Source: Tindallia sp. MSAO_Bac2 (lineage in GTDB: Bacteria > Bacillota > Clostridia > Peptostreptococcales > Tindalliaceae). From it: a stretch of 64,000 nt of DNA. The notes below the pieces were generated by a model, which was given only the letters and a program-made list of their open reading frames with translations, was not told where the DNA came from and searched no databases. The translations under genes were made by a program, and so were the position numbers. The stretch's first letter is position 1. Every line of letters begins with the position of its first letter. Positions 1 through 8,895 of this stretch are shown here, one piece after another. The stretch lies in contig QYZZ01000013.1 of assembly GCA_003838145.1 (NCBI GenBank), positions 33,460 through 97,459 on the forward strand, in the 5' to 3' direction.

Positions 1-864
1 AGTTATATCCGTGTATAAAATCTGATGTCCGATGATTTCACCGTCAAGGTAATAAGGCTGCGAACGAATCATAATCGGTACAATACTGCCGTCCTTCCGG
101 CTGCGCTCTGTTTCTACTTCCACATGATGAATGTACTTGGCTTTGCTGTTTAGCAACTCAGCCTCTTCTCGCTGGTCTTCGTTGGCGATCAGATCATCAA
201 TATGGTTCCCGACAGCTTCTGCTGATGTATATTGAAAAATATCGGTAAAGCGTTCATTAATGCGCTGAACAATTCCATCCCGGCTCATCATTACCAAACC
301 ATCCGGTGAGGTTCGAAATAATCCGTCCATGATGGCCTTCTGATGCTTCAGTTTTTCATCTACCCGAGCCTGTGCGGCATGATATTTTTCCTCACTTTCA
401 CGTATTCGCTCTGTCATATGGCGCTGTTTGGTAATATCCTCATGAATTCCTATCATCTTAATAACATTGCCGCTTTGGTCTCTTTCCGTTACCTGACCCC
501 GGGTACGAATCCAGCGGTACTTTCCATCCTTTCGCTGCATTCTGAAGGCTGCATGAAATTCCGGAATTTCGCCTTCAAAATGTCGGCGGCGTATTTCCAG
601 TACCCGATTCCGGTCCTCAGGGTGGATTTTTTGCACAAAAAAATCCAAGGTGCTTTTCACCTCTTCGGGTTCATAGCCCAGTATTTTAGTCCAGGTATCC
701 GAAACCTGTATAGTGCCTTTTCTGTAGTCACTGATCCAGGCCATTGTTCCCGATCGATCCATTGCCTGTCTCAGGGTTCTGAGCTCTTCGTAACAGCGTT
801 TTATTTTCCTGATTTGCTCTGCCTGTTTGTTGCTCAGCACTACCCTTCTCTGCTTTTTTGTCAT
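1..864 (-). CDS. PAS-domain signalling protein, N-terminal part (gene runs off the left edge)
   Basis: Only the first 288 residues are present; the reading frame is open to base 1. The start is the ATG at 864, preceded by GGAGGTGA at a good distance. Residues of about 35-155 form a PAS/PAC unit (motifs ILGYEPEEV, IHPEDRNRV, KDGKYRWIRTRG, GIHEDIT). A short coiled segment follows, then a second PAS from about 185 (FRTSPDGLVMMSRDG) whose PAC end (DGEIIGHQILYTDIT) lies at the window edge. No membrane segment is seen, so it is probably a cytosolic sensor. The output domain (histidine kinase, GGDEF or other) lies outside the window and cannot be named. It is the next gene after the degU-like regulator, 135 bases away. 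Confidence 0.85.
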   Translation of the reverse strand, partial: MTKKQRRVVLSNKQAEQIRKIKRCYEELRTLRQAMDRSGTMAWISDYRKGTIQVSDTWTKILGYEPEEVKSTLDFFVQKIHPEDRNRVLEIRRRHFEGEIPEFHAAFRMQRKDGKYRWIRTRGQVTERDQSGNVIKMIGIHEDITKQRHMTERIRESEEKYHAAQARVDEKLKHQKAIMDGLFRTSPDGLVMMSRDGIVQRINERFTDIFQYTSAEAVGNHIDDLIANEDQREEAELLNSKAKYIHHVEVETERSRKDGSIVPIMIRSQPYYLDGEIIGHQILYTDIT

Positions 865-999
865 CCCGTCACCTCCAGGCATATCCACCATTATGTTGTA
901 TCATCAGTTATACCCCTAATCAAGTGTTTATAGCATAAAAAGACAAAACGCACCGCGTACAATACCTTTCATAAAAGGTTTTTGCTTTTGAGATGCGCT

Positions 1000-1665
1000 T
1001 TATAACTGTATCCAGTTGTTCTTTACTCCGTGGAGTACCGCAGAGGTACGGTCGCTGACATTGCATTTCTGAAAAATATTGGTCAGGTGGTTTTTAACGG
1101 TTTTTTCACTTATAAACAGTTTTCCAGCAATTTCCTTGTTACTAAGACCGTTGGCTACTTCCTGCAACACCTCCAGCTCTCTGGGGGTCAGCATATCCGG
1201 ATCCGGTTGCTTTGAACCGCCAGTGAGCCGGCTCAGCTCTTTAAATATCTTTCCCGTCAGCGCAGCCGGAATAAAGGATTCACCATTTGCCACTTTTTTG
1301 ATGGCTGTTATCAATTCATCCGGCCGAACGTCTTTAAGAACATATCCGGATACTCCGCACTGAATAAGTTCCACCAGGTATTCTTCCTGGTCGTGGATTG
1401 TCAGGGCAATGATTGCCATATCCGGCATTCTTTCCCTGATTTTTTTCACTGCCATAATTCCGTTAATCTGAGGCATATTAATATCCATCAGGATAACATC
1501 CAATTCCATGGATAGTGCTTTTTCAATGGCTTCGCCGCCATCTTCCGCTTCTGTTACCACCTGAATAGCAGGATCCAGAGAAAGAACTTTCATCAGTCCC
1601 TGACGGATTAGAGCGTGATCATCAACGATCATCACTTTTATTGGGGATATGTTTTTACTGTTCAT
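1000..1665 (-). CDS. NarL/DegU-family response regulator
   Basis: DNA-binding response regulator of 221 residues. The receiver domain covers about 8-125, with the acidic pair DD at 15-16, phospho-acceptor Asp61 in ILMDINMP and Lys in YVLKD. A LuxR-type helix-turn-helix covers about 155-215 (LTPRELEVLQEVANGLSNKEIA, then ISEKTVKNHL). Its start overlaps the end of the upstream histidine kinase by 4 bases, so the two are translationally coupled and almost certainly a pair. The layout matches DegU of Bacillus. The position at the end of the Tad pilus gene cluster suggests control of surface attachment or motility, which is inference. Confidence 0.9.
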   Translation of the reverse strand: MNSKNISPIKVMIVDDHALIRQGLMKVLSLDPAIQVVTEAEDGGEAIEKALSMELDVILMDINMPQINGIMAVKKIRERMPDMAIIALTIHDQEEYLVELIQCGVSGYVLKDVRPDELITAIKKVANGESFIPAALTGKIFKELSRLTGGSKQPDPDMLTPRELEVLQEVANGLSNKEIAGKLFISEKTVKNHLTNIFQKCNVSDRTSAVLHGVKNNWIQL

Positions 1666-2831
1666 TCTTTTTCACCCGCACTTCCATTGCCATCGCCGGC
1701 TTCGATAGGAACCGAGACACTGATCTGTGTGCCATTTCCACGTTGCGACTTGATGTTAATGGTTCCTTTCATCAACTGTACCCGCTCTTTCATCCCCATG
1801 ATACCATAGCCGGAGCTCTCGTTTTCCGGTTCCACCTGTTCCGGATCAAAGCCCTGGCCATTATCTCTTATAAGGACATTCAGTTTCTTCGGCATAAATT
1901 CTATTTTTATCACCACTTCGTCTGAATTGGTATGCTTTTGAACATTGGTCAGTGCTTCCTGAATAACTCGGAAGAGCCCGATTTCGATGGAATTATCGAA
2001 GCGCTTTTCGCTTCCGATCACACTTATTTCCACATGAATGCCAAAGGTTTCTGAATATTGTTCAGTATAGCGCTTTAATGCTGACAGCAATCCCAGATCA
2101 TCCAGGGACATGGGCCGAAGATCAAAAATAATTTTACGGACATCTCCCAGGCTGTTTCGAACCAGCTCCATCAGCTCTTCCAGCTCGCCGCTTACTTTTT
2201 CCGGACTGACTTCCATCAGCTTCATACAAAACTCGGCTCTCATAACAATATTGGCCAGACTCTGTGCCGGACCGTCATGAATATCCCTGGCCACCCTTTT
2301 CCGTTCTTCCTCCTGGGCACGAATAATTGACAGACCCATACTTTGCTGAGTTTGAACCTCTCCCATCTGGCTGAAAAACCTGGATAAGTCATTGGTTAGC
2401 AGCTTGAGTGCCATGCTTACAGTAGACATCAGTTCTTCTGAGCGTTTCCTTGCATTTTCCAGGGTTTTCATGTTTTGCTCCAGATGATCCCGCTGCAGCC
2501 GCAGTATTTTTTCTGTTTCCCGCTTTTGCATCAGCTCCAGCATTTTTTCGTGGGCTTCGTCATAGGCTTCTTTGATGGCTTCCTTACTGTACCGATGAAA
2601 ATCCCGGTTTACAATCATCAGGTGATTTCGGAGCTTCCGGGATTCCACCTCCAGCCGATCCACTTCCTCGATGACCCGGTCAATACGAATTCGTATATCC
2701 AATAGCTGACGATGGCACCGATCATACTCTTTACGCACATCATCTTCCAGCCGGTAAAGGTCTTCCTTACCTTTTTCCACAGCTTCAATGGTTTTACCAA
2801 TGACTTTTTCCAGGTCTTCGATTTTAATCAT
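1662..2831 (-). CDS. DegS-like cytosolic sensor histidine kinase
   Basis: Soluble kinase of 389 residues, close to Bacillus DegS in length and build. Residues 1-165 are a long coiled coil (DegS-type sensor). A HisKA_3 dimerisation domain follows with EEERKRVARDIHDGPAQ, where His185 is the likely phosphorylation site. The C-terminal HATPase shows EALTNVQKHT, DNGQGF and GYGIMGMKERV. No transmembrane segment is present. It lies 23 bases after a membrane HAMP protein that lacks a kinase, so the sensing and kinase functions may be split between two proteins. It overlaps the downstream response regulator by 4 bases. Confidence 0.9.
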   Translation of the reverse strand: MIKIEDLEKVIGKTIEAVEKGKEDLYRLEDDVRKEYDRCHRQLLDIRIRIDRVIEEVDRLEVESRKLRNHLMIVNRDFHRYSKEAIKEAYDEAHEKMLELMQKRETEKILRLQRDHLEQNMKTLENARKRSEELMSTVSMALKLLTNDLSRFFSQMGEVQTQQSMGLSIIRAQEEERKRVARDIHDGPAQSLANIVMRAEFCMKLMEVSPEKVSGELEELMELVRNSLGDVRKIIFDLRPMSLDDLGLLSALKRYTEQYSETFGIHVEISVIGSEKRFDNSIEIGLFRVIQEALTNVQKHTNSDEVVIKIEFMPKKLNVLIRDNGQGFDPEQVEPENESSGYGIMGMKERVQLMKGTINIKSQRGNGTQISVSVPIEAGDGNGSAGEKE

Positions 2832-2854
2832 AAGGGGTCACTCCCTTTGCTGTA

Positions 2855-3826
2855 TCAGGCTTGCTCTTCTATTCGAAACTGCTGCAAGAAGGATTGCAGT
2901 TTGCCGGTAACTCGAACCAGCCGTTTCCCGTTACTGTGGATGTCCCGGATCCATTCCTGGCGTCTTTCCGGATTGGATACGGTTTCCTCCGTTTCCAGCT
3001 GCTCTCCCCGGCTGACGATCATTCGGGAGGAATAATCCAATTCTATCACAGAGCGGTTAATAGAGTCAAAAAGGACCGCCAGCTGCTGGTTCATTAAATT
3101 GAAACCTTCTTTCAATTGTCCCAGTTCGTCCCGGGTATCTATCTCCAGATTTTCCGAGAAATCTCCGGTGGAAATTCTCTCAGCACTGACCAGTAGATTT
3201 TTTATCGGCTTTCCAACAGATTTTACGATAATCAGCCTTACCAGAAAAAGACTGACCAGCACGGTGGCCACAAAAATCCTTAGCCACTGATAAGCAGTGT
3301 CATCCAAAAATTGTTGCCCTGCACTGAAGTCATTGATAAAATGCAGATATCCCAACAGCTCCCGGGATTCACCATGAATGGGTGCCACAAACAGCAGGCC
3401 GGGTTGTTCGTCGGTGATTCGTACAGCCTGTACCTGTACCAGTCCCGTCTCCATAGCTGAATCCAAAGCGCGGGTCTGCATCCGGTTGCCGATGCTGGCT
3501 TCGTTTTCATGATAGGTAATGGCGCCGGTTGTATCCGTCAGATAAGCCTGATGTATTTTAGAGTCTTCCTGCATAGACCTGAGCCAGTTCATCACACCAG
3601 CTTCTTCTCCGTTTTGAAGTACCGGAGCCATGGCCTCCTCGGCCAGACCAGCCAGACTGCGGCTCAGCTGCATTTCCTGCTGAACCAGTATATTCCGGTT
3701 CATGCGGTAGGTCATGGTTCCCATCCCTATCATCAGCACCGTTATAAGCAGCGTTATGGTGACGCTGATCTTAAAGGTTAAGGAGAAGCCCCGCTTCTTT
3801 TTTTTGTTTGTACCCTTTTTGAACAT
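2855..3826 (-). CDS. Membrane sensor protein with HAMP domain, no kinase domain
   Basis: The start is placed at the ATG at 3826, with AGAGGG six bases upstream, rather than a TTG 30 bases earlier. The protein has a Lys-rich N-terminus, a first membrane helix (about 17-38), an extracytoplasmic sensor region of about 140 residues, a second membrane helix (WLRIFVATVLVSLFLVRLI) and a HAMP domain (VGKPIKNLLVSAERISTGD ... DELGQLKEGFNLM). After HAMP there is only a helical tail of about 80 residues with no kinase, GGDEF or methyl-accepting domain. It is followed directly by the DegS-like kinase, which may be its output partner. The partnership is inference. Confidence 0.75.
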   Translation of the reverse strand: MFKKGTNKKKKRGFSLTFKISVTITLLITVLMIGMGTMTYRMNRNILVQQEMQLSRSLAGLAEEAMAPVLQNGEEAGVMNWLRSMQEDSKIHQAYLTDTTGAITYHENEASIGNRMQTRALDSAMETGLVQVQAVRITDEQPGLLFVAPIHGESRELLGYLHFINDFSAGQQFLDDTAYQWLRIFVATVLVSLFLVRLIIVKSVGKPIKNLLVSAERISTGDFSENLEIDTRDELGQLKEGFNLMNQQLAVLFDSINRSVIELDYSSRMIVSRGEQLETEETVSNPERRQEWIRDIHSNGKRLVRVTGKLQSFLQQFRIEEQA

Positions 3827-3845
3827 GGTTTTCCCTCTTTTCTTT

Positions 3846-4175
3846 TCAAAATTCAATCTTTTGTCCTATTTGGATGTTTTTTTTCCGACAAAGACCTGCT
3901 TTGATCTCCAGTACCATATCCGCCTTTTTAACTGGTTTTTTCCAGGTATTAGGTGGTACTTCAGAGTCTATATGAAGGATTCTGCCATGAGAATCCAGAT
4001 ACAACACATCTATGGGATAATTCATCCACCAGGTATGAATCTGGCGGCATGGCTTCAGCAATAGCCCGGTATCCTCCGGAAGCTCCCGGGTACCCAGCAG
4101 TCCTTTCAGTCGTTTCCAAAAGCTTTCAGCCTTTATGACTGTTTCTGTAATTTTTATGCTTTCGTCCGACGGCAC
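3846..4175 (-). CDS. DUF192 family protein
   Basis: Small protein of about 109 residues of the DUF192 (UPF0127) family, recognised from KGLLGTRELPEDTGLLLKPC, then IHTWWMNYPIDVLYLD and VLEIKAG. The biochemical role of the family is not settled. I place the start at GTG 4175, eight bases after GGGAGG; a GTG nine bases upstream overlaps that Shine-Dalgarno and is less likely. No signal peptide is evident, although many DUF192 proteins are exported. It sits between tadC and the HAMP sensor, and appears part of the tad transcript. DUF192 genes next to Tad/type II secretion genes occur in other Firmicutes, from general knowledge. Confidence 0.8.
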   Translation of the reverse strand: MPSDESIKITETVIKAESFWKRLKGLLGTRELPEDTGLLLKPCRQIHTWWMNYPIDVLYLDSHGRILHIDSEVPPNTWKKPVKKADMVLEIKAGLCRKKNIQIGQKIEF

Positions 4176-4202
4176 CGACACCACCTCCCATTATATACTG
4201 TC

Positions 4203-5123
4203 CTAAAAAATTTCCAGTATCTGGAGCATGGCCGGCCCCAGCAAAATAACGAAGATGGCCGGAAATATGAACATGACCATGGGAATCAGCATTTTTACCG
4301 GTGCCTTCATTGCCAGTTCTTCCGCTTTCTGCCGCCGCTTCTGCCGCATTTCCTGAGACTGCACCCTAAGGACATTTCCCATGCTTATTCCCAACTGTTC
4401 AGCCAATACGATGGATCCTACAAAGTTCGAAAGGCTTTCCACGTTTATTCTTTTCGCCATATCTCTCAGTGCATCCCGTCTGGGCTTTCCCATCTTGGTT
4501 TCTCTGAGAACATTTAAAAACTCTTCTGCCAGTAAGCCATCGGACTTTTCAACAATTTTCATCAGCGCTCCTTCAAAACCCAGACCTGCTTCCACACTGA
4601 CAGTAAGAAGATCCAGCATATCCGGAAGGCTTCGCTGAACTTCATCCTTTCGTTTTCGAATTCTCAGGTTCAGGTAATAATCAATGGAAAACCATCCAAG
4701 GGCCAGAGCCACAGCCATAAAGACACCACTCTGCCATAAGGCCTGATTACCAACCAGGTGAAGCATCCATGCCAGGCCTCCAAAGGCCAGTGAAGTCAAC
4801 AGTTTTATAACCATCCATTCTCTTGCCGCCAGTCCCGCCGGTACTCCTGCCTCTATTACCTTCTGTTGCAGCACTTCTTCTTTTGTAAAGGGAACAATGG
4901 ATAGCATCATGCCGGACATTTTTCCCAGCATTGGTTTAAAGATTCGCTGGTAAAGAGGAGCCGACAGTTCCTGCTTTCGGATGGGAACTTCCTTCGCCCC
5001 AAGCACCTCGTCCATTCTTCGGTCCATGCGCTGTTTTTCGCCAAATATCAGTTTGTGAATAAGAAAGGGAATGGTAAAGGCCATTCCAAAAGCTCCTGTC
5101 ATGGTTAATGCCATGGTCAGCAT
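4203..5123 (-). CDS. tadC: Tad pilus inner-membrane platform protein TadC (GspF family)
   Basis: Polytopic membrane protein of the type II secretion system F family, one of two platform proteins in Flp/Tad pilus machines. The T2SF domain is clear from SLPDMLDLLTVSVEAGLGFEGAL and from NFVGSIVLAEQLGISMGNVLR near the C-terminus. Membrane helices lie near the N-terminus, about residues 110-155, and at the C-terminal end. The start is the ATG at 5123 after GGAGGTG; an upstream GTG is inside the Shine-Dalgarno. It follows tadB by 15 bases, so both are in the same transcript. Confidence 0.9.
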   Translation of the reverse strand: MLTMALTMTGAFGMAFTIPFLIHKLIFGEKQRMDRRMDEVLGAKEVPIRKQELSAPLYQRIFKPMLGKMSGMMLSIVPFTKEEVLQQKVIEAGVPAGLAAREWMVIKLLTSLAFGGLAWMLHLVGNQALWQSGVFMAVALALGWFSIDYYLNLRIRKRKDEVQRSLPDMLDLLTVSVEAGLGFEGALMKIVEKSDGLLAEEFLNVLRETKMGKPRRDALRDMAKRINVESLSNFVGSIVLAEQLGISMGNVLRVQSQEMRQKRRQKAEELAMKAPVKMLIPMVMFIFPAIFVILLGPAMLQILEIF

Positions 5124-5138
5124 GTCCGACACCTCCTT

Positions 5139-6113
5139 TTAAACTCGAATCTGAATAATTTTTCGAATCATGACAAAGCCGATGATTTCACCAAAGACAG
5201 CCATACTTACCATCATAAGTCCAATAGGATGGTGGAATAAAGACTGAATGTAACCCGGATTAATAGCCAGCATAAACAGAGCCAGAATCACCGGCAATAG
5301 TCCGATGATCAGTCCGGAAATCCTTCCCTGAGCCGTCAGGGTTCGAATTTCTCCCTGTATACGAACCCGCTCCCGGATGGTGCCAGCAATTTTATCCAGC
5401 ACTTCCGCCAGATTTCCGCCTACCTGGCGCTGAATCAGCACTGCTGTTACCACCAGGTCCAGATCATCACTGTTAACGCGGTGCGCCAGATTTTGAAGGG
5501 CTTTTTCCGTGGAGGTTCCCAGATTGACTTCCCGAAAAGTACGGTTAAATTCTTTGGCAATAGGATCCGGCATTTCTTTTCGCACCATATCCATACTCTG
5601 CAAAAAGCTGAAACCGGATCTTAAAGAGTTGGACATCACCACTAAAGCATCACATATCTGACTGTTAAAGCTGCTCAGCCTTTTATGCCTTGCCCGGTTT
5701 ACCAGGAAGAAAGGTGTAAAAGACATAATAACTCCTATAGCAATGGCCCACCAGAAATTCAGGGTTAAGCTGATGACCATGCCGAAGGTGATGAAAAATC
5801 CCGCCATTACCAGCACCATGAATTCACCACCGCTGAGAAGCACATCGGATTCTTCCAGCTTTTTATCCATTCCTCTTCCCATTCGGGTTAGAAGCCCGGA
5901 CTGTCCGAAAGATTTCAGCAGTTTTCTCAGCGGATCTATTTTTTCTTCTTCCTGCTTTTTTTCCGGTATTTCTCCGGATTTAATATTTTTCTGAAGTTTT
6001 TTAACCCGTTTGCTGACATTTTCAGAGCCGCCAGGCTGCCTGCTCTGGTAGATACCAAGGATTAACAGAAACCCGGTTAAAAAAAACAGTATGCTTACGG
6101 TTTGAAGCGTCAT
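5139..6113 (-). CDS. tadB: Tad pilus inner-membrane platform protein TadB (GspF family)
   Basis: Second T2SF-domain platform protein. It shows an N-terminal membrane helix, a charged linker rich in Lys and Glu (about 30-65), two central helices (about 100-145), the motif QICDALVVMSNSLRSGFSF, then LVVTAVLIQRQVGGNLAEVLDKI and C-terminal helices. The start is chosen at ATG 6113 with GAGAGGTG upstream. It is preceded by a repeated leader module with a strong hairpin (6131-6191), so it may have its own translational or mRNA-stability control inside the operon. Confidence 0.9.
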   Translation of the reverse strand: MTLQTVSILFFLTGFLLILGIYQSRQPGGSENVSKRVKKLQKNIKSGEIPEKKQEEEKIDPLRKLLKSFGQSGLLTRMGRGMDKKLEESDVLLSGGEFMVLVMAGFFITFGMVISLTLNFWWAIAIGVIMSFTPFFLVNRARHKRLSSFNSQICDALVVMSNSLRSGFSFLQSMDMVRKEMPDPIAKEFNRTFREVNLGTSTEKALQNLAHRVNSDDLDLVVTAVLIQRQVGGNLAEVLDKIAGTIRERVRIQGEIRTLTAQGRISGLIIGLLPVILALFMLAINPGYIQSLFHHPIGLMMVSMAVFGEIIGFVMIRKIIQIRV

Positions 6114-6130
6114 TGGATACACCTCTCTTG

Positions 6131-6191
6131 GAGCGGCAGCCAGTGCCGCTCAATTGAAAATTGAGAATTGATAATGGATAATTAAGGTCAA
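6131..6191 (-). repeat. Leader repeat module, copy upstream of tadB
   Basis: On the minus strand this reads TTGACCTTAATTATCC, ATTATCAATTCTCAATT, and then a perfect 7-bp hairpin (AGCGGCA, loop CTGGC, TGCCGCT) just ahead of the tadB Shine-Dalgarno. The AT-rich part is shared with copies at 28963, 30071, 34932 and 36840; the hairpin arms differ between copies. Confidence 0.7.
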
Positions 6192-6208
6192 AATCTTACA
6201 CAAGCATA

Positions 6209-7579
6209 TTAAAAGAGGGAAGGGTTAAAAAGTTCTGTCGGTAAATTGATACCGTTAGACTCCAGGGTTTCAATGAATTTAGGACGAATACCCGTGGAGA
6301 TAAAGTCACCTTTGGTTTTTCCATCTTCATCTAGACCGGTTTGCTTGTAAACAAAGATATCCTGTAGCGTTATTACATCGCCTTCCATACCCTGCACTTC
6401 CGTTAAATGAGTGATTCTACGGGAGCCATCCCGCATTCGGGTCTGTTGGATGATTAAGTCCACCGCAGAGGCAATTTGTTCCCGGATGGCCCTTACAGGA
6501 AGGTCCATTCCTGCCATCAGCACCATGGTTTCCAGTCGGGAAAGCATGTCCCTTGGGGAGTTGGCATGGCCGGTGGTCAGGGAGCCGTCATGGCCGGTAT
6601 TCATGGCCTGAAGCATATCCAGTGCCTCTCCGCTTCGCACCTCTCCAACAACAATACGGTCCGGCCTCATACGAAGGGAATTTTTTACCAAATCCCGAAT
6701 GCTGATGGCCCCTTTTCCTTCTATGTTAGGCGGTCTGCTTTCCAGTGTAATTACGTGGGGCTGTCTCAACTGGATTTCCGCTGCATCTTCAATGGTTACA
6801 ATCCGTTCTGTTTCCGGGATGAAGGAGGACAATACATTCAGGGTGGTGGTTTTACCACTGCCGGTTCCACCGGAAACAATAACGTTTAAGCGTCCCCTTA
6901 CGCAGGCATCCAGAAAGTCTGACATTTCCTGCGTTAATGTACCAAACTGAATCAGGTCTTTAACCGTAAAGGGGTCAGTAGAAAATTTACGGATGGTGAT
7001 GGTGGGACCGTTCAGCGCCAGCGGGGGAATGATGGCATTTACACGGGATCCGTCAGGCAGACGGGCATCCACCATGGGACTGCTTTCATCAATTCGCCTT
7101 CCAATAGGCGCTACAATCCGTTCGATAATATTGATCACATGGTTATCGTCCCGGAATCGGACATCCGTTGTTTCCAGCTTTCCTTTTCGTTCCACAAATA
7201 TCTGCCGGGGACCGTTTACCATTACCTCGCTGACATCCGGGTCTTCCAGCAGCGGTGTAATTGGTCCAAAGGCTATGATTTCGTCTGTCATTTCCTTTTT
7301 CAGACGTAAACGATCCATTCGCATTTTACTGTCCATACCTTTTTCTTCAGCAAACTGATCCACCAGTTTTTCAATCTGCTTAGTCAGGGCATTTTCATCT
7401 TCTTTTTCTGAAGGTTCAAGGTTTTTCAGCTTATCAACAATTTTCCCATGAAGCTCTACCTTCCATTCTGCCAGTGGATCGTTGATTTCTACAGGTTGTT
7501 TGCTTTGTTTTGAGGAGGTTTGTTCCTCCTGCTGTTTTTCTTTTTCCATACGATGTTCCAGCTTTTGCAGCAGAGACAT
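6209..7579 (-). CDS. tadA: Tad pilus assembly ATPase TadA/CpaF
   Basis: Secretion ATPase of the GspE/VirB11 superfamily, 456 residues, which powers Flp pilus assembly. The N-terminal 90 residues are charged and helical. The N-terminal ATPase subdomain (FGPITPLLEDPDVSEVMVNG) is followed by the Walker A GGTGSGKTTTLN at about 237-248. After it come an Asp box (IVTIEDAAEIQL), Walker B and His boxes (RPDRIVVGEVRSGEALDML, TGHDGSLTTGHANSP). It lies 65 bases after cpaE and 96 bases before tadB, between the ATPase-localising protein and the platform proteins, the usual tad order. Confidence 0.95.
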   Translation of the reverse strand: MSLLQKLEHRMEKEKQQEEQTSSKQSKQPVEINDPLAEWKVELHGKIVDKLKNLEPSEKEDENALTKQIEKLVDQFAEEKGMDSKMRMDRLRLKKEMTDEIIAFGPITPLLEDPDVSEVMVNGPRQIFVERKGKLETTDVRFRDDNHVINIIERIVAPIGRRIDESSPMVDARLPDGSRVNAIIPPLALNGPTITIRKFSTDPFTVKDLIQFGTLTQEMSDFLDACVRGRLNVIVSGGTGSGKTTTLNVLSSFIPETERIVTIEDAAEIQLRQPHVITLESRPPNIEGKGAISIRDLVKNSLRMRPDRIVVGEVRSGEALDMLQAMNTGHDGSLTTGHANSPRDMLSRLETMVLMAGMDLPVRAIREQIASAVDLIIQQTRMRDGSRRITHLTEVQGMEGDVITLQDIFVYKQTGLDEDGKTKGDFISTGIRPKFIETLESNGINLPTELFNPSLF

Positions 7580-7644
7580 GGGATTCTACTCCTTTCAGTT
7601 TAGTGGATAGGGATCAGAGGTCGGGCTTTAGAAATTACTGTTGC

Positions 7645-8865
7645 CTAAAAGTTAAAAAGGCGGTTCACTACTTTTTTCCCGGATCCTTTTGTATCATCCT
7701 TTGGTTTTTCCAGATCCAAGTCTTCCATTAACTGGTATATACTCTGGGACACCTGGGCATTAGCCTGGTTGATGACAAAGGGAAGTCCTTTGTTGATCGC
7801 TGTTCTTACTACTCGCTGATCTTCCGGTATGGTTGCGGACAATCTGGTGTCCAGCGTTTCCTCCAGATCCTTAATTTTGATGCCTTCTTTGCTTTGTTGG
7901 TTCAGCACTATTTTTGTTCTGGAGGCGTATTTTAAAGTAGTAAATATTTCCTTGGCATTTTTAACGTGTTTCAGAGTGGTCAGGTCCTGATTCAGCATCA
8001 GGGCTATTACGTCACTGGCGTCCAGAATATTCAGGTTTGCATCGCTGTATACCGGTGCTGTATCCACTAAAATATAGTCATAATGATGCACCAGAGTCTT
8101 CAGAATTTCTTCCACATGGGAAGCTTCCACCAGCTCTGCCTGCTCCGGACTGCCGGGAGCCGCCAGAATCTGAACTCCTGTCAGATGTGGCACCATGTAG
8201 CTCTCCACCAGAGAAAGGCTCATGCTCTCCTCTTCCCGGGCCAGATCTGACACCGTTCCTTTTGCATTCACATTTAGCATTACGGCTACGTCGCCAGCTG
8301 TCAGGTCCAGATCCAGCAAAGCTACTTTCTTTTTTGTTTCTCTGGCCAGGCAAACTGCCAGATTGCAGGCAATGGTGGTTTTACCCACGCCGCCTTTGGT
8401 GGAAAAAAAGCTAATAACTTTTCCTTTTTTTGCCGGCTTGGAATGCACCTCTTCCCGGTGAATCGGAATTGCAAATTGCTGGTTCCGGCGTTTTTGGGTT
8501 TCAAAGACCCGGCGAATGGTTTCCGCCAGTTCACTGGAGGTAAGAGGTTTTACCATGTACTCCCGGGCTCCGGCGGTCATGGCTTTTCTCAGGTATTCCT
8601 GCTCTCCCTGAATGGAGACGATGATGATGGCACATTCCGGTGATTCCATGGATATTTTTTCTGTTGCGCCGATACCGTCTAAGCCCGGCATATTCACATC
8701 CATTAAGATCACGTCCGGCTTCAGTTCCAGAGCCAAAGCAACGGCTTCGTTGCCGTCACCGGCTTCTCCTACCACTTCCATATCGTCTTCAAAGTACAGT
8801 AATCTTTTTATATCTTCTCTGGTGTTGGCAATATCGTCTGTTACTAGAACCCTGATGGGTGTCAT
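7645..8865 (-). CDS. cpaE: CpaE/TadZ-like pilus localisation ATPase with phosphoreceiver domain
   Basis: Two-domain protein of 406 residues. Residues 3-125 are a response-regulator receiver that looks functional: DD at 10-11, Asp56 in ILMDVNMPG, and Lys in YMVKPLT. Residues 148-400 are a MinD/ParA-type ATPase with the deviant Walker A STKGGVGKTT (about 155-164), VALLDLDLTAGD, and YILVDTAP. CpaE/TadZ proteins place the pilus machine at a cell pole. Many family members have a degenerate receiver, whereas this one retains all key residues, so it might be phosphorylated, for example by the kinase encoded at the end of the same cluster (inference). Confidence 0.9.
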   Translation of the reverse strand: MTPIRVLVTDDIANTREDIKRLLYFEDDMEVVGEAGDGNEAVALALELKPDVILMDVNMPGLDGIGATEKISMESPECAIIIVSIQGEQEYLRKAMTAGAREYMVKPLTSSELAETIRRVFETQKRRNQQFAIPIHREEVHSKPAKKGKVISFFSTKGGVGKTTIACNLAVCLARETKKKVALLDLDLTAGDVAVMLNVNAKGTVSDLAREEESMSLSLVESYMVPHLTGVQILAAPGSPEQAELVEASHVEEILKTLVHHYDYILVDTAPVYSDANLNILDASDVIALMLNQDLTTLKHVKNAKEIFTTLKYASRTKIVLNQQSKEGIKIKDLEETLDTRLSATIPEDQRVVRTAINKGLPFVINQANAQVSQSIYQLMEDLDLEKPKDDTKGSGKKVVNRLFNF

Positions 8866-8895
8866 GGTATTCCCTCCTCTGTAAAATCAGCGCCT

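Noticed and set aside
343..933. Plus-strand open frame at the left end
   Set aside because: The minus strand here encodes a clear two-PAS protein with a good start, so the plus-strand frame is a shadow.
865..999. Terminator between the degU-like gene and the PAS gene
   Set aside because: The hairpin ACCTTT-TATG-AAAGGT on the minus strand is short and has no T-run, so I could not support it.
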